Of a DNA stretch of 64,000 nucleotides, positions 1-42,500 are shown piece by piece. The notes below the pieces were generated by a model, which saw only the letters and a list, made by a program, of their open reading frames with translations, was not told the DNA's origin and ran no database searches. The DNA lies in assembly GCA_003342815.1 (NCBI GenBank), contig PTEX01000231.1, forward strand, positions 1,122,127-1,186,126, in the 5' to 3' direction. Numbering within the stretch: position 1 is the stretch's first letter; each line of letters begins with the position of its first letter. Both the position numbers and the translations under genes were made by a program. This DNA comes from Eudromia elegans (taxonomy: Eukaryota > Chordata > Aves > Tinamiformes > Tinamidae).

Positions 1-124
1 ATAGTTTAAGCTTAGTTAAAGCCTTCCAAAAGAAAGAATTACACTTTCTTCTATAAATACTTCTCCTAAATCTCTGGTTACAAAATTAACACACATTCAT
101 GCCATACTTTATTAAAATATCTTA

Positions 125-29488
<29,364 letters not shown>

Positions 29489-29582
29489 GGCGGCCGCGCA
29501 GGACCCCGGAGGGCAGCAAGCACCGGAGACGCCGCACACACCGGGAAGCGCCGGCACCTCACTACGCAGGCGCGCGCGGCAG

Positions 29583-29594
29583 CGCGCACGCGCC
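29583..29594. promoter_or_regulatory. NRF1-like site
   Basis: CGCGCACGCGCC matches the NRF1 consensus YGCGCAYGCGCR at 11 of 12 positions (last base differs). It lies between the FIG4 start codon and the GC boxes. Such sites are common in CpG-island promoters. Confidence 0.45.
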
Positions 29595-29791
29595 CGCTGA
29601 GGCGACAGCGGCCATGTCGTGTGTGGGCAGCGCGCCCGCCCCCACTATGCGCGCTGCCCCTAGACTCAGCACCAGGGACAGCTCCGAAATCCTCCTCCCC
29701 CTGCTACCACCCGGAACCATCCCGCGGGGGACGCGGCGCCTTGGGGCCCTTCCTCAGCCTCCCCACCGCTATTCACGGGAAGGCAGCACGC

Positions 29792-29837
29792 GGGGCGGGG
29801 CGGTCCCGAGGGGCGGGGCGAAGAGGAGGGGCGGGGC
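29792..29837. promoter_or_regulatory. Three GC boxes (Sp1/KLF type) at 18-bp spacing
   Basis: GGGGCGGGGC occurs at 29792-29801, 29810-29819 and 29828-29837, all in the same orientation with starts exactly 18 bp apart. This is a strong match to the Sp1/KLF consensus. Binding is inferred. Confidence 0.75.
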
Positions 29838-29854
29838 GATGGGCCGGACTTCGG

Positions 29855-29868
29855 GTTGCCGTGGTTAC
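29855..29868. promoter_or_regulatory. X-box-like (RFX) motif
   Basis: GTTGCCGTGGTTAC. Against RYYNYY-N(1-3)-RRNRAC it has one mismatch, in the second half-site. RFX factors drive ciliary genes. The motif sits on the AK9 side of the CpG island. It could be chance in GC-rich DNA. Confidence 0.35.
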
Positions 29869-29925
29869 GCAGATACACAAACGCGCGGGGCCGTTACGCG
29901 CTTCCCCCACCTCGCTCCGCTGAGC

Positions 29926-30423
29926 GTAAGAGCCGCGGGAACCGCGTGAGGGGATGGGGGGCTGCCGGGGGAGGGGGGCCGTGTCGTCTTTTTCTTTTTG
30001 TTTTCCTTTTTATTTGTTTAGTTTTACTCGCCTTAACTTTTAGTAAAGCTCTTGTGCCTAAAGTTCCAGGGTGGGTTATTTTTCAAAGTGTTTTCAGAAG
30101 TTTCTGTGGGTTTTTTTTTGTTTTTGTTTGTCCTGAAGTGGGATTTTTATTCTAAAATAGAGAAAGTAAAGAGAAGGGAGGAAGCCCTTATTACCCTGGA
30201 GTGATCCTGATATCCTTTGCTTTCTAGAAGTGCCGCCTCCTCCTCCTCCTCCCATAGTAATGGATTTGCTGTGTATGTTCAGAACAGGCTTTTCCTTCTG
30301 AGAATGGCCTTTCTTCCCAAGCAGTTCCCCTTGGAGCACATTATCTCTCGGCTCTCTTTCTGTGTGTTGTTCACATGTGTGCAAACTGCTATGTGTTTTG
30401 TGACAGGCTTTTGTTTCTCTCAG
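29926..30423 (+). other. AK9: Probable AK9 5' UTR intron and leader region
   Basis: A good acceptor (TTTCTCTCAG) ends at 30423, only 7 nt before the AK9 ATG at 30431. An untranslated first exon must therefore lie upstream in or near the CpG island. Candidate donors are GAGC|GTAAGA at 29926 and CCGC|GTGAGG at 29946. The start used below is the first donor, which is a choice, not a proof. The interval also contains a short TCC run at 30235-30253. Confidence 0.5.
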
Positions 30424-30430
30424 ATTACTC

Positions 30431-30547
30431 ATGGCTTCACAGGAGAAAAACACAGCTCAGCCCTTTGCAGACATCTTTGATGAAGATGAAGCTGAAAAAT
30501 CCTTTCTGTTGTCCAAACCCACTTGCTTTGTTGTCCTTGGAAAGCCA
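30431..30547 (+). CDS. AK9: AK9 coding exon 1
   Basis: Residues 1-39, beginning [20 protein letters not shown] and ending FVVLGKP, the first half of P-loop 1. The donor is CCA|GTAAGA. The exon starts at 30424 with 7 nt of UTR. Confidence 0.95.
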
Positions 30548-33500
30548 GTAAGATGCCTCATAAGAAGTTTTTTTTTTCTCCTCAAAATATTCAACTAATG
30601 ATTTTACTCTTCCTTTCAAAACTTTAGTTTAGTAATACTGCCAAAAAGGATTAAAGGTGTACTTTTTTATCTGCAGTAGGAAAACTGCATTGACAAGATA
30701 AAGATTTTTTTTTTCTTCATGATGTTTTGCTTTTAATCAAATGTGTATTCTCATTTTAAGGGTTCTGGGAAGAAAACATTGGCTAGAAGACTAGCACAAA
30801 TATGGAAATGCACTTTCATAGAAGGTACTCTGTTTTCAGACTGTTGAATTGATTTCTTATTTTTTATTTTAGAATATCCATTCTGTTCCCTCTAATTCAA
30901 ATGACTTGATGATGATTCTTTAAAGACTGCTGGGAAGGACCAGATAATCTTTTTTCATTGAAGCAGTTGACCCTTCTCTTCAAATGTAGCCAACTCACTG
31001 TAGTCCAGAGAGCACCGAGGTTTGCTGATACAGACTATGAATAAACAACAGAATCTTTACTTTCTGTGTTTGTACAGTGCGCAACACAATGGGGACAAAA
31101 CCTAGAACTCAAAGGCTTAGCTTTTGTAGCAGTACATTGTACTTTGTATTTTTGTACAAATACAAAGGAAGGAATGGAAGTTGGCACATTCCAATTTCTA
31201 AAACAAAAATTTCCCATTTGGAAGGTGTGGTTAAAAGTTCCCACCATGCATTCATCAGAATACAAGATGTCATTTTATTTTCTAAGTGTTTGTTTGTTTG
31301 TTTGTTTCACATCAATGCCATGCATAGGGACAGAAGACGAGTCTTTGAATTTGAGTGATCTCAAATATAGTATTTGGTATTTTAGATAATTACACTATAT
31401 AGGGAGTAGGTTTAAAAAAGTTATTTTTGAGGCAGATTTTTTTGTGTGTGCTTGAACAGTTGTCCTTTTGGAAGTGTTCAAGCTCAAATATTCCTCTCCA
31501 TATATCTCAGCAGTAAGGCAAATATGGTGTGAATTGATGCGTCTATCTGTAGTATTTATAGGTGTATTTTTTTCAAAGAAAATCTACCTGGATATTTCCA
31601 GAAGGCATGAAGTTTTAGATGGACAAAACTAAATAATGGCCTTCAATATAGCGGTTGTTAGCTCAGAAATAGTTTGGCTTGCTGGTCTGTCCTATTTCAT
31701 CATAGAATTTTCTTGGAATTATATGCGCACTCATATGTGTATATATATGTATGTGTATGTTTATGTTTGTGAATGTACATCTCCATATAAATTACAGAAT
31801 TTTTAAATTATTTTAATTTCATTTGTGTCTGATGTACTTCTTCAGCTTTAGAAGTAACCCAAGAGAATATTCGTGAAGAAACAGAAGATGGGCTTAAGGT
31901 AAAAGAATCTTATCTTAACCTAATGGAAAGTTTTGTCATATTCTTGACTCAAATGCAATATAAAAGACTGTGCTTTGCATTCCACTTAAGTGTCAAGAAC
32001 TGTTGTTTAGAGGTCAAAACGTTTCTGAAGAACTGGTTACAAAAATGATTCTGAAAAAGATTGAGTCACCACAAGTTGCTCATTTTGGTAAGTATATTTA
32101 TAGCCTAAATGTCTGAGAATATGCTTGCTAAAATTTGAATTTGTCACCGTTCACTTACATTACTGCTCTAATATTATTTATTTTCAGTTAGATAGTAACA
32201 CCTTTTCTTGTGTTTCTCAGGCTGTGGAATATCTATAAACTGAGAATACTCTCCAGTTACAGCTTAGGGATTAATTAATGTACAAGAAGTCAAAAAATGT
32301 CATGCTAATCCAATGTTATATTAATTCTGAAAGAATGAATTTGTCCGTGATTCTTCTATGGTTCTCACTTGCCGATATTAAATGTTGGTAAAGATTTGGG
32401 ATTTCAAATACAGAAACTTGGACTTGACTCCTATGACAAAAAATTACTGGAAAAATATTTTAAAGATTTAACATACTGAAAAAGAAGGAAGACAAGTCAT
32501 TTAAAATGCAAAATATGAAGTTTTTTCTTTGTTTAGCAACTTCATTTATTCTCTATTAAATTAGAAGAGTTAATTCAATCACCAAAACTTCATCTTTTGA
32601 GAAAAGATGCTGTAACTGGAACATGTTGAAATTAATGCTACATGTAGTTCTTGCTAGTGTCTGAAACTTTTTCCTAAAGATGAAACAGATAGTTAAATGG
32701 AAAGCAGGTAATAGAAAATACTATTTATTTTTCCAGTGCTGACATTTATTGAAATTTTCCATTCTTAGAGAGAGACAAGCATAGTGCCAGGTGATGTCAT
32801 GTCTCTTCTGAGAACTAGCAAATTTGTATGAACTTTTGGGTATGATGAGTTTTGTTCCCTCTCTGGAGACAGACTCACATCAGTTTTGTAAAAGATGCAT
32901 CCTTGCCTCTCATAGCCAGACTTTGAAAATAGTAGGCAAAAGACAGAGAAGTGGGTAAGAAGACAAAGAAGAGTTGGTGAGGGAACAAAGTCTGAGGGAA
33001 CTTGTAGCAACAGAAATGCAAATCTCTTACTCTGTATGATCAGGACTTTAATGAAAGCTGGAAGAGGTGATGGTGTCACCACTCTCTGTGTCAGTGAGAC
33101 AGTGAATGCCTGATATGCAGGATGAAAGAGACTGCACATGTGACTCTTATGTTCATAGAATTTTGGCTACTGCAGCCAAGTCATTTTGCGTATAACAGAT
33201 CTCCCAAAGTGAGAAGGAATAAAACAACCTGCATCCTCAAAATGGTTCCTACCAACTAGAACTCATCTCCAAAAACAATTCTAGTAAAGTGTTTTCAAAT
33301 TCTGGTCTCTCTTCGTTCAGCCACGATAATCTTAACACAATCCTTAGAACATGTAAGAACTTAGAACTTTTTGGTAGAAACTTATCAACTCATTAGTAAT
33401 TATTTCTTCACTGATGATTTTATAAACAGATATATGAGAGGATAAGTTTGGGACTTCTAAATTTTTGATTTTTGTTTTTGAGACTTTAAAATAGGTGTTC

Positions 33501-36500
33501 CTAAACAGTATGCAAAATAAGGGGTTCTGATTCAGGAAATAAACATGTAAAATGATGGAGATTGATGTGTCAGAGGTATTTAGAAGTGCTAGAACAAAGA
33601 ATAATATTCAAAAAATGTAAGTCAGTAAATACTTACCAAAAACTTATCAAAATAATTTGTTATAACAACATAATTTATTTCTAAGAGCTCTCAAGGAGTC
33701 AGTTATGAAGCTGTTGAGCTGTTTGTCAAGTTGTATTTCGCTATAAAATAACACAGGTACTGAAGGACTGGGAAATAGCAAGCATATCTGTATTTTAAGA
33801 TATTGTAGGAAAGAAATTACTGATGGTTGTCTTAAGCAAAGTTTATCCTTGCTTATTTCCCCGCAGTGTTATCAGACTGGGGGCAAAAATCCGCTCAGAA
33901 CAGACAGTTTGGGGTAATTTATTCACATACACTGTTTACCCTCACAGTCTTATCACGTCAGTTGTAGTTACGTGGGCCATATTGCCAAGCAGAGGCTGTG
34001 AAGACTACCCACACCCCACTATCAGTTAAAACTTTCTCAATGTGTCAACAATTTGGAATCCAGGATTTTCATTCCACAGAGGAATGACTAAATATTATCC
34101 TCCCTCTTGCTTACGTTCTTCCACAGTTTTTACATCTTTTCTAGACCATGACCACGGTTTCAACCACAGTCTTTCACCATGACCACTTGAAGCCAGGGGT
34201 TCAGATATCCCTGAGGATAAGCACTCTAATGCTAGGAATGAGGTGTTATTACCACCGTGTCTGCCATGTATAGTTGGTGTCTGTGTGCCAAGAGGACTCA
34301 GCGTTGTGGATCATGAGTGAGTGGGTGCTTGTCTGGCTAGGTGGCTCATTAGGCATCCTCTGTGCTTAGCACCTCCTTTTGAGAGAAGTGAACATGCAGG
34401 CATACTGCATGTGCCATGGAAGAGTTCAGACTCCCTTTAATGTCCAGAGAAGTGAAGGCTGTACATATATATGTGCATATATATATATAAATATATATAT
34501 AAATCCTAGTTTAAGTGCTCTATATCATAATTTGGCTCCATTTCTGCAATACCTTTCACAATGCCTTTGTAGTGGCAAAAAAATAGTCACTAGAAGCTTA
34601 TTTTAGTTGCTGTAATGCCCATGTTAAGCACACGAAGCAGGCAATCTGAGTATGAATTTTAAAATCCCCATAGTCCTTATAATTTTAAATTTCCTAATTA
34701 AGTTAACAGACTTTGAGAGTCCTATGTTAAGCTGAATACAGTGCACCTACGTGTTATTTCATCTGGAGTAGATATCAATGCACAGTTTTTTCTTTTTTTT
34801 TTTTACCATATTGTGTAAATGGATAAGAATTGTTCCACTATGTAGATATTTTACTTAAAGGAGATGAATATAGCTAGTCAGTATATTTGACATAACCTTA
34901 TAAAAGATATATTTAACCAAATTTATTTGACAGGTTATGTTCTCTGTGGATTTCCTTCTCTCTCAGAGGAATATATGACTATTACACAGCAAATAGAGAA
35001 AATAAAAAATCTAAAACTAAAACCAGATTTCCTGATTAATATTAAGGTAATGTCACCTTTAATAGCTTGTTAGTCATATTTCTAGTTATTAGGAAACTAA
35101 TATGCTGCATAAATCAAAAGATAATATTTTCCCTTGTACATTAGAGTATAATATTTATCAAGGATTAAGAATATTTTTCTCTTTTATAGTGGGATGGAAT
35201 TACAGTAGATTATTATGTTATAAACACTGATCATGTAAAATAGTGAGCATTTCCTATAACTTTAGTAGAAGTTAGAATCTCTGACTTCTCTCAGGCTGAG
35301 TTTCTAAAACAAATTAGGAGAGAGGTTTTCAGAAAAAGAGAACTTCAAATATTATGATCACTATGCCATTCTGGATCCATGTAAATCTCCCTTTCATGTC
35401 TGGTTATGCAATTTCAGAAAAAAAAATGTTCACGTATATGAATTATAAAGCAAATTGTTTTATATTTTACTCACTAAGTTTCAAACTGTCATAACTCTAT
35501 TTTCCTCTGTAGAAATAATTTTTCCCTTATGTCTGAATCTGAATTTAACAACTCCAGTATTTTCTTTTTACCTTAGGTTGCTCACAATATGTCTGGAGGG
35601 TAGAGATTAAGAAGGGGCAATGATTGTTTCTTGTGCCCTCCTCTCAAAGTCCATAATGGGATTTCAAAATATCCATCTTAAGATCACATTCAAATTGATG
35701 TGTGTTTAATGTAACACTAGACTTGTGAATGAATGTCTTTTCATAGAGAGACCTGTGCTTAATCTTGCAGTGCTCCCAACTGCTGAGTGCCTTTAGCCTC
35801 TGATTCAGCGCTGCTGTGTTTTTGGGTGATTATACAGGCTGGGAGAGGTCACAGGCGCTCAGTAAAATTAACAACTTGCTCAAGACCAAACCACTTTGGA
35901 ATGGATTGCAAGGGTAATCACAAGCCTATCTGTAAAACACTTTTATCCATCAACTATACTTGCATATGTGCTTATAAGCAGTGGCTACACTCCTGATGTG
36001 GAATACAAAATGTTGATGGAGAAAACTGAAAGTAATTAAGCCTTTGTTTGCACTGAGTCGCTTTGCTACTGTTGAAAGTTTCATATTTACCTTGAAGGTT
36101 GTTAAGAAGATGTTTATGAATCCAAATATTTACCAAACAGCCCCCCATATTCTGCAGTTTAAGGAAGAATTTAGTGTTATTATAGCACCATGATAAACAC
36201 GGGATTTCCTTTTAATTATTCCTTGCTAGTGTTCAGACTTTGACTTATGCAAAAGATTGTCTGGACAAAGACAGCACCCTGATTCGGGGCAGCTATATCA
36301 GAAGCAGCAGTGGGATCCTAACGTTATTGAAAAACTCAAGAAAATGAAAGATGAGCGTAAAGAGGAGAGTGAAGAAGAACAGGAAGAGCAGGAAGAAGAA
36401 GTGGTAACAACTTGTAATCTAATTTGAATTCTATTCCACTAAAGAGATTTGAGATAACGCTTAAATAGTTTTTTAAATGGCAGCAGGTCATGGCTGTTGT

Positions 36501-39500
36501 GTACTTAGTCCTGGATTCAGCCGTTACCTTAGAAGATATTAAACTGTTGCTGTAAGTTGAAAGAGTATCAGAAGAAGGTGACTCTGTATTGTCCTGTTCT
36601 CTATTCTGTATAAACATCTCTCATTAGACAAGTTTGGGGATAGGATATCAAGCCAAAGTGAATTTGGGGTGAAACAAATATGGAAGTTCTTAATTTCAAT
36701 TGTTATAGCATGTTTTTACTAATATTTGTGGGATGATAACTTGTTTTGGTGTTAAAATGCAATGGTTATAGATTTGGTTATAGGTTTTTTTCATATTTTA
36801 GTTTCGTGTTTGTTGGGTTGCACTGGTTTATGAAGTTGGCCAAAGACTTATCAATGCAAGTTCCAGGCGCATTTCTTTCAGTTCCCAGCAAGGGCGCTTC
36901 ATCAGAACAAGGATCTCCATTGGCTAGCTAATTCTCATTGTAGTAGTTTTCTGGGAAGCTACTCTATCAGTTTTTGAGTACAGACAAAATTTAGTTTAGT
37001 ACATTATTTTGTTTCTGTATTTTTGAAATATTTAATTTTTTTCTTCAGACTGCAGAAGATCCATTTGAAATGTCGAGAATTTTACCTGAGTTAGTTCAGA
37101 GGCCTGAAGATATTCATGAAAATGCAGAGGAAAGAGTTAGGATATACAGGGACATAATGCTCCGCCCTTTGGAAGTAAGAAAAAGCAAAATATTGCAAAA
37201 TGTTGCATAAGAGAAGATTGTTTAAAATATCTTACTCCATTTCCATACTTTCTTCGAAAGTAAGATTTATTTTATAGACGTGGACACATGTCATGGTCCA
37301 ACATACATGCAGGTTTTGAAATTTATACTGAAATGAATGATATAGCTATCATTTGTGGGTGTTATTGGTAGTCTAGAGTCAAGATAAAATAATCCATTTT
37401 GAGTTTTAAAATAGAAATACACTAGTAATATTTTGCTGAACCTAGGAAGTGACACATTTGAAACACATCATAACTATTAGTAGAGTCCATTTAGCATGCA
37501 GTCCTCTAAGAAATCCACTTTTCATGTTTATTCCAACAGGTTTCCCTTCTTCACTTGCTTCATTGCCTGCAGTTTTATATACCCAATAACTAGCCCATAC
37601 GTTGGTTTATCTTCAGTTTAATTTCTTCAGCTTTCTACTTGATTGTTTTTCTCTCTAGGTGTAGAACTTGATTTTCTGCCCTCTATCTGTCTTCCTTTCT
37701 TTTAATAACCACTTGCCCAAGGTTTATAGGATGATCTGGAATACTTGCAGTTCTTTCCTTCTCCCTTGTTGAGGGATGAATGCTGCTACAGCATCTCTAA
37801 TGAAAGAGAGAGTTACTTGCCTATAGCTGCAAGTGTAGACTAGTTGGCTGCACTCTGCTTCCCAAAGAACAGAGAATTTTACTTTTTTTAAAAAAAATCT
37901 GCAATTTTACATTCTTTCCAGTGTTAGATATGTTGAAGTTTCAAGAAAAGTGGTCACAAAACACAAAATGTAACAATTATTTGAAAATATGCCACATTGA
38001 TGTCATAAGCCTCCATTTAATTGTATGATAAATATAGTAACTTTCTATGGTGACCACAGATACAAGAATATTTAAACACTTAAAAGAGGTCGTTACAGCC
38101 CTCGGATCACAGAGAGTAAAGCATGGATTTGGGAATAGTTTGAAAACTGATAGCTGAAACATCTTGCTTGGGCAGTTAGTGGTTCACTGAAATATTGAAT
38201 GAACCCAGGAATTTATGTCAGTTAGAGGTTTAGAAGATTAAATATATATTAAAAAAAAAGGCTTATCAAATGTTGACTTTGCACTGGACTGGGATAGGTA
38301 GAAAGAATTTTGAAAAACATTTCTCATATGAGGAAAGGCTGAGAGAGGTAGGCTTGTTCAGCTTGAAGAACAGAAAGCTGGGAGGTGATCTTATATAAAT
38401 ACCTTAAGTGGTGGCCAGCGACAGGATAAAAGGCAGTGGCCACAAACTGAAGCACAGGTCCCTTCCAATCTTAATTATTCTGTAATTCTGTATGTAAGTG
38501 ACACAAACAAATTATTACTTTCTGGGTAGAAGAATATTAGAAAGAAGTGATCAATTGTTACCTACCACAGACAGGAAAAAATAATTTTATTTGTATTGTA
38601 GAATATTTAGACAAGATGCTAGCAAAGGTACTTTGTCCACAAGAGTAATGAATAAGTTACTACGAAAGTTGTTAAGCCACCTCCACTAACCTAAACCAAG
38701 TCACTTCTCTAGCCTAGCCTAAACTAGGGTTTAGACAAATATCTTTCAGTAATGGAGGGGGTGTTCTTGATTCCCTCCCAGAGACAACTGACATAGCAGC
38801 TCCATTTTAGTCTATTATGTCTATAGTCTATAATAAAGTCTATAATTTACTTATAGAAAAAATGACAATAAGAAAAAAATGAAATATATAGCTCCAAATT
38901 TATGGAAATAGAGAGTTGGGACCAAAATTAAAATTTTCATATCATGGCTGGTATTTCCAAGATATCTGTTAATTAACATTATCACCATTTCCCACCAGAG
39001 AATTAAGTACTGACATTAAGTACACAATTTGAAGTTGAATTCATACATGAAATGCTACTTTATCTAGGTTATCTATGTAGCTATTTTGGGTTTGACCTAA
39101 ATTTTCTAATCTCAATTCTGAACCCATTTTATTTGTAATTTTGTAATTCTCTTTGTATTTATTGATCACTTATTAAAATAGAAGTTTCTTGGCAGGTGAT
39201 TTTATAAGTGATCAGTGTAGTGAAAATTGGTTGTCCACAAGAAGGCTTGTAGACTACAGGAGTCCAGCTTTTGATATTTATAGGAAAAGAATAAACTTGA
39301 ATGTCATTATCTGTTTAACTGTTTACTCAGTTGAAAAATATATCTTCATTCTTAAACAGGACTTGATGGCTGAGCAAGATTCTCTATATCTTATTGAACT
39401 GGATGGAAATAAGCAACCAAATGATCTCTTTGCAGTAAGTAAACTATATACCAACTTAAGGAACTTCCACTAAAAAAATAATTCTCAATTCTGTAATTTT

Positions 39501-42500
39501 TTATTTTTTTTTTGCTCAGCAACATAAGTTGAATATAAAACTCATTGATTTCAAAATATCACCTTTGAAATGCCTGCTTTTGTTGTTATGTTAAAAGAAT
39601 ATAAGGAATATAAAAGAATATATAAAAGAATATATAAAAGAATACTATGCCACCCAGTCCAAGTTTCCCTATATGTTACACAAGCATATTCTCAGGCAGA
39701 CCACAACCTCTTTTGTACTATGTCCATGTATTTCTTGTTCTTTATATCCTGTATTGGTGTCAAATATCAGTATTAACATGCAAAATCAAAACATTCTCAA
39801 TGAGATGCTTACTGAATTGGTTTAATATGTTGGTGCCTGAAATAATGAAGAAATATTTATAGTGAAGAAATATTTATAATAATTACAATATTTAAAGAAA
39901 CATTTACAGTTAAATAACACAGTGATCCTGCTTTACAGTGAAATAGATTTTTTTCCTATTGTTTTCTAGCCTTTGTATCTAAATATTTAGCTCATGACGT
40001 AGCAAATCATTCTGCATATTAAAAATCACAATAATACATTTTGAAGATAATCTCTCCCTCTATCTCAGAAATAAGGAATTTTCTATTAGATCAGAAAGTA
40101 TGGGTTTGGAAAAGGAGAAGCAAGAGATTGTCTTTGATAATGTAGAAAGTGAGCTGCCCCCTGGACATTTCTCTCTCTTGTTGGAAAGGAATTGAATCTG
40201 TTACAATTTTGCAAGTATTTAATTTTACAGTTAGTTTTATTATCAAGAATAGTCCTATATGCACATAAAAATAATTAAAAAAGCAACAAACACAAAAAAC
40301 ATTTTTGCAGAGATGAAAGACATAACTGCTGAAAGACAAAATTTCATTCTTTATGATCTGTTTGTCAGCATCACAGCAGATTTATACTAAAGACAATATA
40401 GGTGTGTAGTGAGTCCAACCATTTTACCTGTTAGTAAGGCAAAGACATGTTGTGAAGCTAGCCTGGTTGTGACAAAAGTGGCTTTTTCATTTTAAAAATA
40501 CTTGCAATCAAGTAAAATTGTATTTAAGAAACATTTCAGTTAAATATAATATCACCTGATTCTCTTTAGCAGATTTCTCATTTAAATACTTTTAAAAACA
40601 AACATCTCAAAGTTGTATTGTCAGATCTGCATAGGAATCTGATCTGGAGACATTTCCCATCCCCAGCTTTTCCAGGCCTAGCTCCACAAAGTGGAGTTCA
40701 TCTGAATAATTCCTCTGCTTAGTGGGAGAGAATCCTTCAGTCTATCCTTTTGGAGGGCTAGGGATTCTCAGCATATGAGGACAGAACTGTGAAGGTTTTG
40801 ATTCATCATTTTGTGCTGTCTTGATCTACCAAAGAGCTCAAAGGAGCTGAATAACAAACATGGCTCCAGCTAAAATTTGGGCCTTAGTGTGTATGTGGCC
40901 ATTATACAAATAATAAGTAAGTAATAACAAAAACAAAAACATTTGTAGTCCTCTCATATCACAAGAGCAGTTTGGGTTGGTACTTAGTCAAGAGTTGTTT
41001 TCTCTTCAGTCAGTGGTATCCCGACTTCAATCTATGGGTGTTCAAAATGCAGCTCCTATAACTAGACTTCAAAGTCAGCAAGAAGAAACATTAGAGGGAC
41101 TGGAAAATGTAAGTGTATTTTTTTTTCCTAAAATTTAATCTTTATATATATATATATAAAATATAAAATGATTAAATATATATATATATATTTCTGCTAT
41201 ATGTTTATATTTATTTCATTTGAAAAAAAAAATCTGAAAAAAACCCACAAAGTTTTATTATATTTTTTCTGGCAGAATATTAAAAAAAACTAAGTTACAT
41301 AACATATTATTGTTATAACATAACATTTAGAAAAAATAGACATACATTTTATTTTTACTGTTTTAATAAGGAGGATGAACTTTTCCGGATTCTCTCATCT
41401 TGCAAACTGATTGCAAACAGATTCCGATGGCGTAGAAGCAGGTGGGGACAAGCATGTCCTGTGGCTCTTAAGGAGGGCGATATTGTAATGGGGATACCAG
41501 ACTTGGCTGTCAGGTTAGTGCAGTTTGGAATGGCTTATTCTTATTTCCATCTCATAAGATAACTGTCTATAGTTGCAGACCTTTTTTTTTTGTTGTTGTT
41601 TTAAGTTTTCTAGGTAAAATGTATGTGCTATCCTCCCCAGAGGCATTGAAGGCATTTATGTTGAATCCACGGCCTTACTTGTTACCACCAATGCCACTTC
41701 CTCCTTGTAAAGTGCTAGTATTTGGTCCCCCATTGTCTGGAAGAACAACTGTTTGTAATTTAATTGCAAGCAAATACCATGGAAAGGTGAGTATATAAAT
41801 GCCTTTCTTTAACAAGGGGATCAGCTGAGGCCCTAGAGTCGGTTAGACTCATGGTGGATCATTAACATACACATTGTAAGTGGAAATATTACAAAAGAAA
41901 TATACTAATTCAGTTAAATTCACTCGTAGAAAAGTCTCATTTCTCCCGTGTGTGAGATATAGACATTTATTTGTCAACCTTACATGTCTTAACATAAGAA
42001 TATGATAAGTATCTGTTGTATCTGGAAAAGTTAAATTGCATTAGAAATAGGAAATTACTTTGTACACAACTATGCTTGAACTATAACTTTTTTTCTGAAA
42101 TATGTGGAGCTTTTTCAAACTCATTTTACTGTACAACTTTTGGATCAGGTGCTGTATGTCTCTTCTGTGCTTTTTTTTTTCTTTTTCAAATAACTTCACA
42201 AGGTTCTTGACATTGCCAAACTAATTCAACCTCACATGGAAGAAGCAAGAGAAAAAAAAATTATGATGCAAAAGGATACAATAAAAACACCCCCAAAAGC
42301 AGAGAAAGCTAGATTTGAATTAGAAGAGGGGCCACAAGAACAAGGTGATTAAGGTGTTCCATAGTCTTTGAAGCTGTATTGTTTGCTTTTTCTTTATTTA
42401 ACTGAAACAATTGCTTTCACTTGTGAATGTTCTATACTGTTTTAAAATACTGCAGAAGCTGTTACTGGTATTATATGTTAAATTTGAACTAAAAGATCAT

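Noticed and set aside
32765-33139. Minus-strand frame of 124 codons in AK9 intron 4
   Set aside because: Hydrophobic, Leu/Ser-rich translation without known motifs, inside an intron, with no splice or conservation support.
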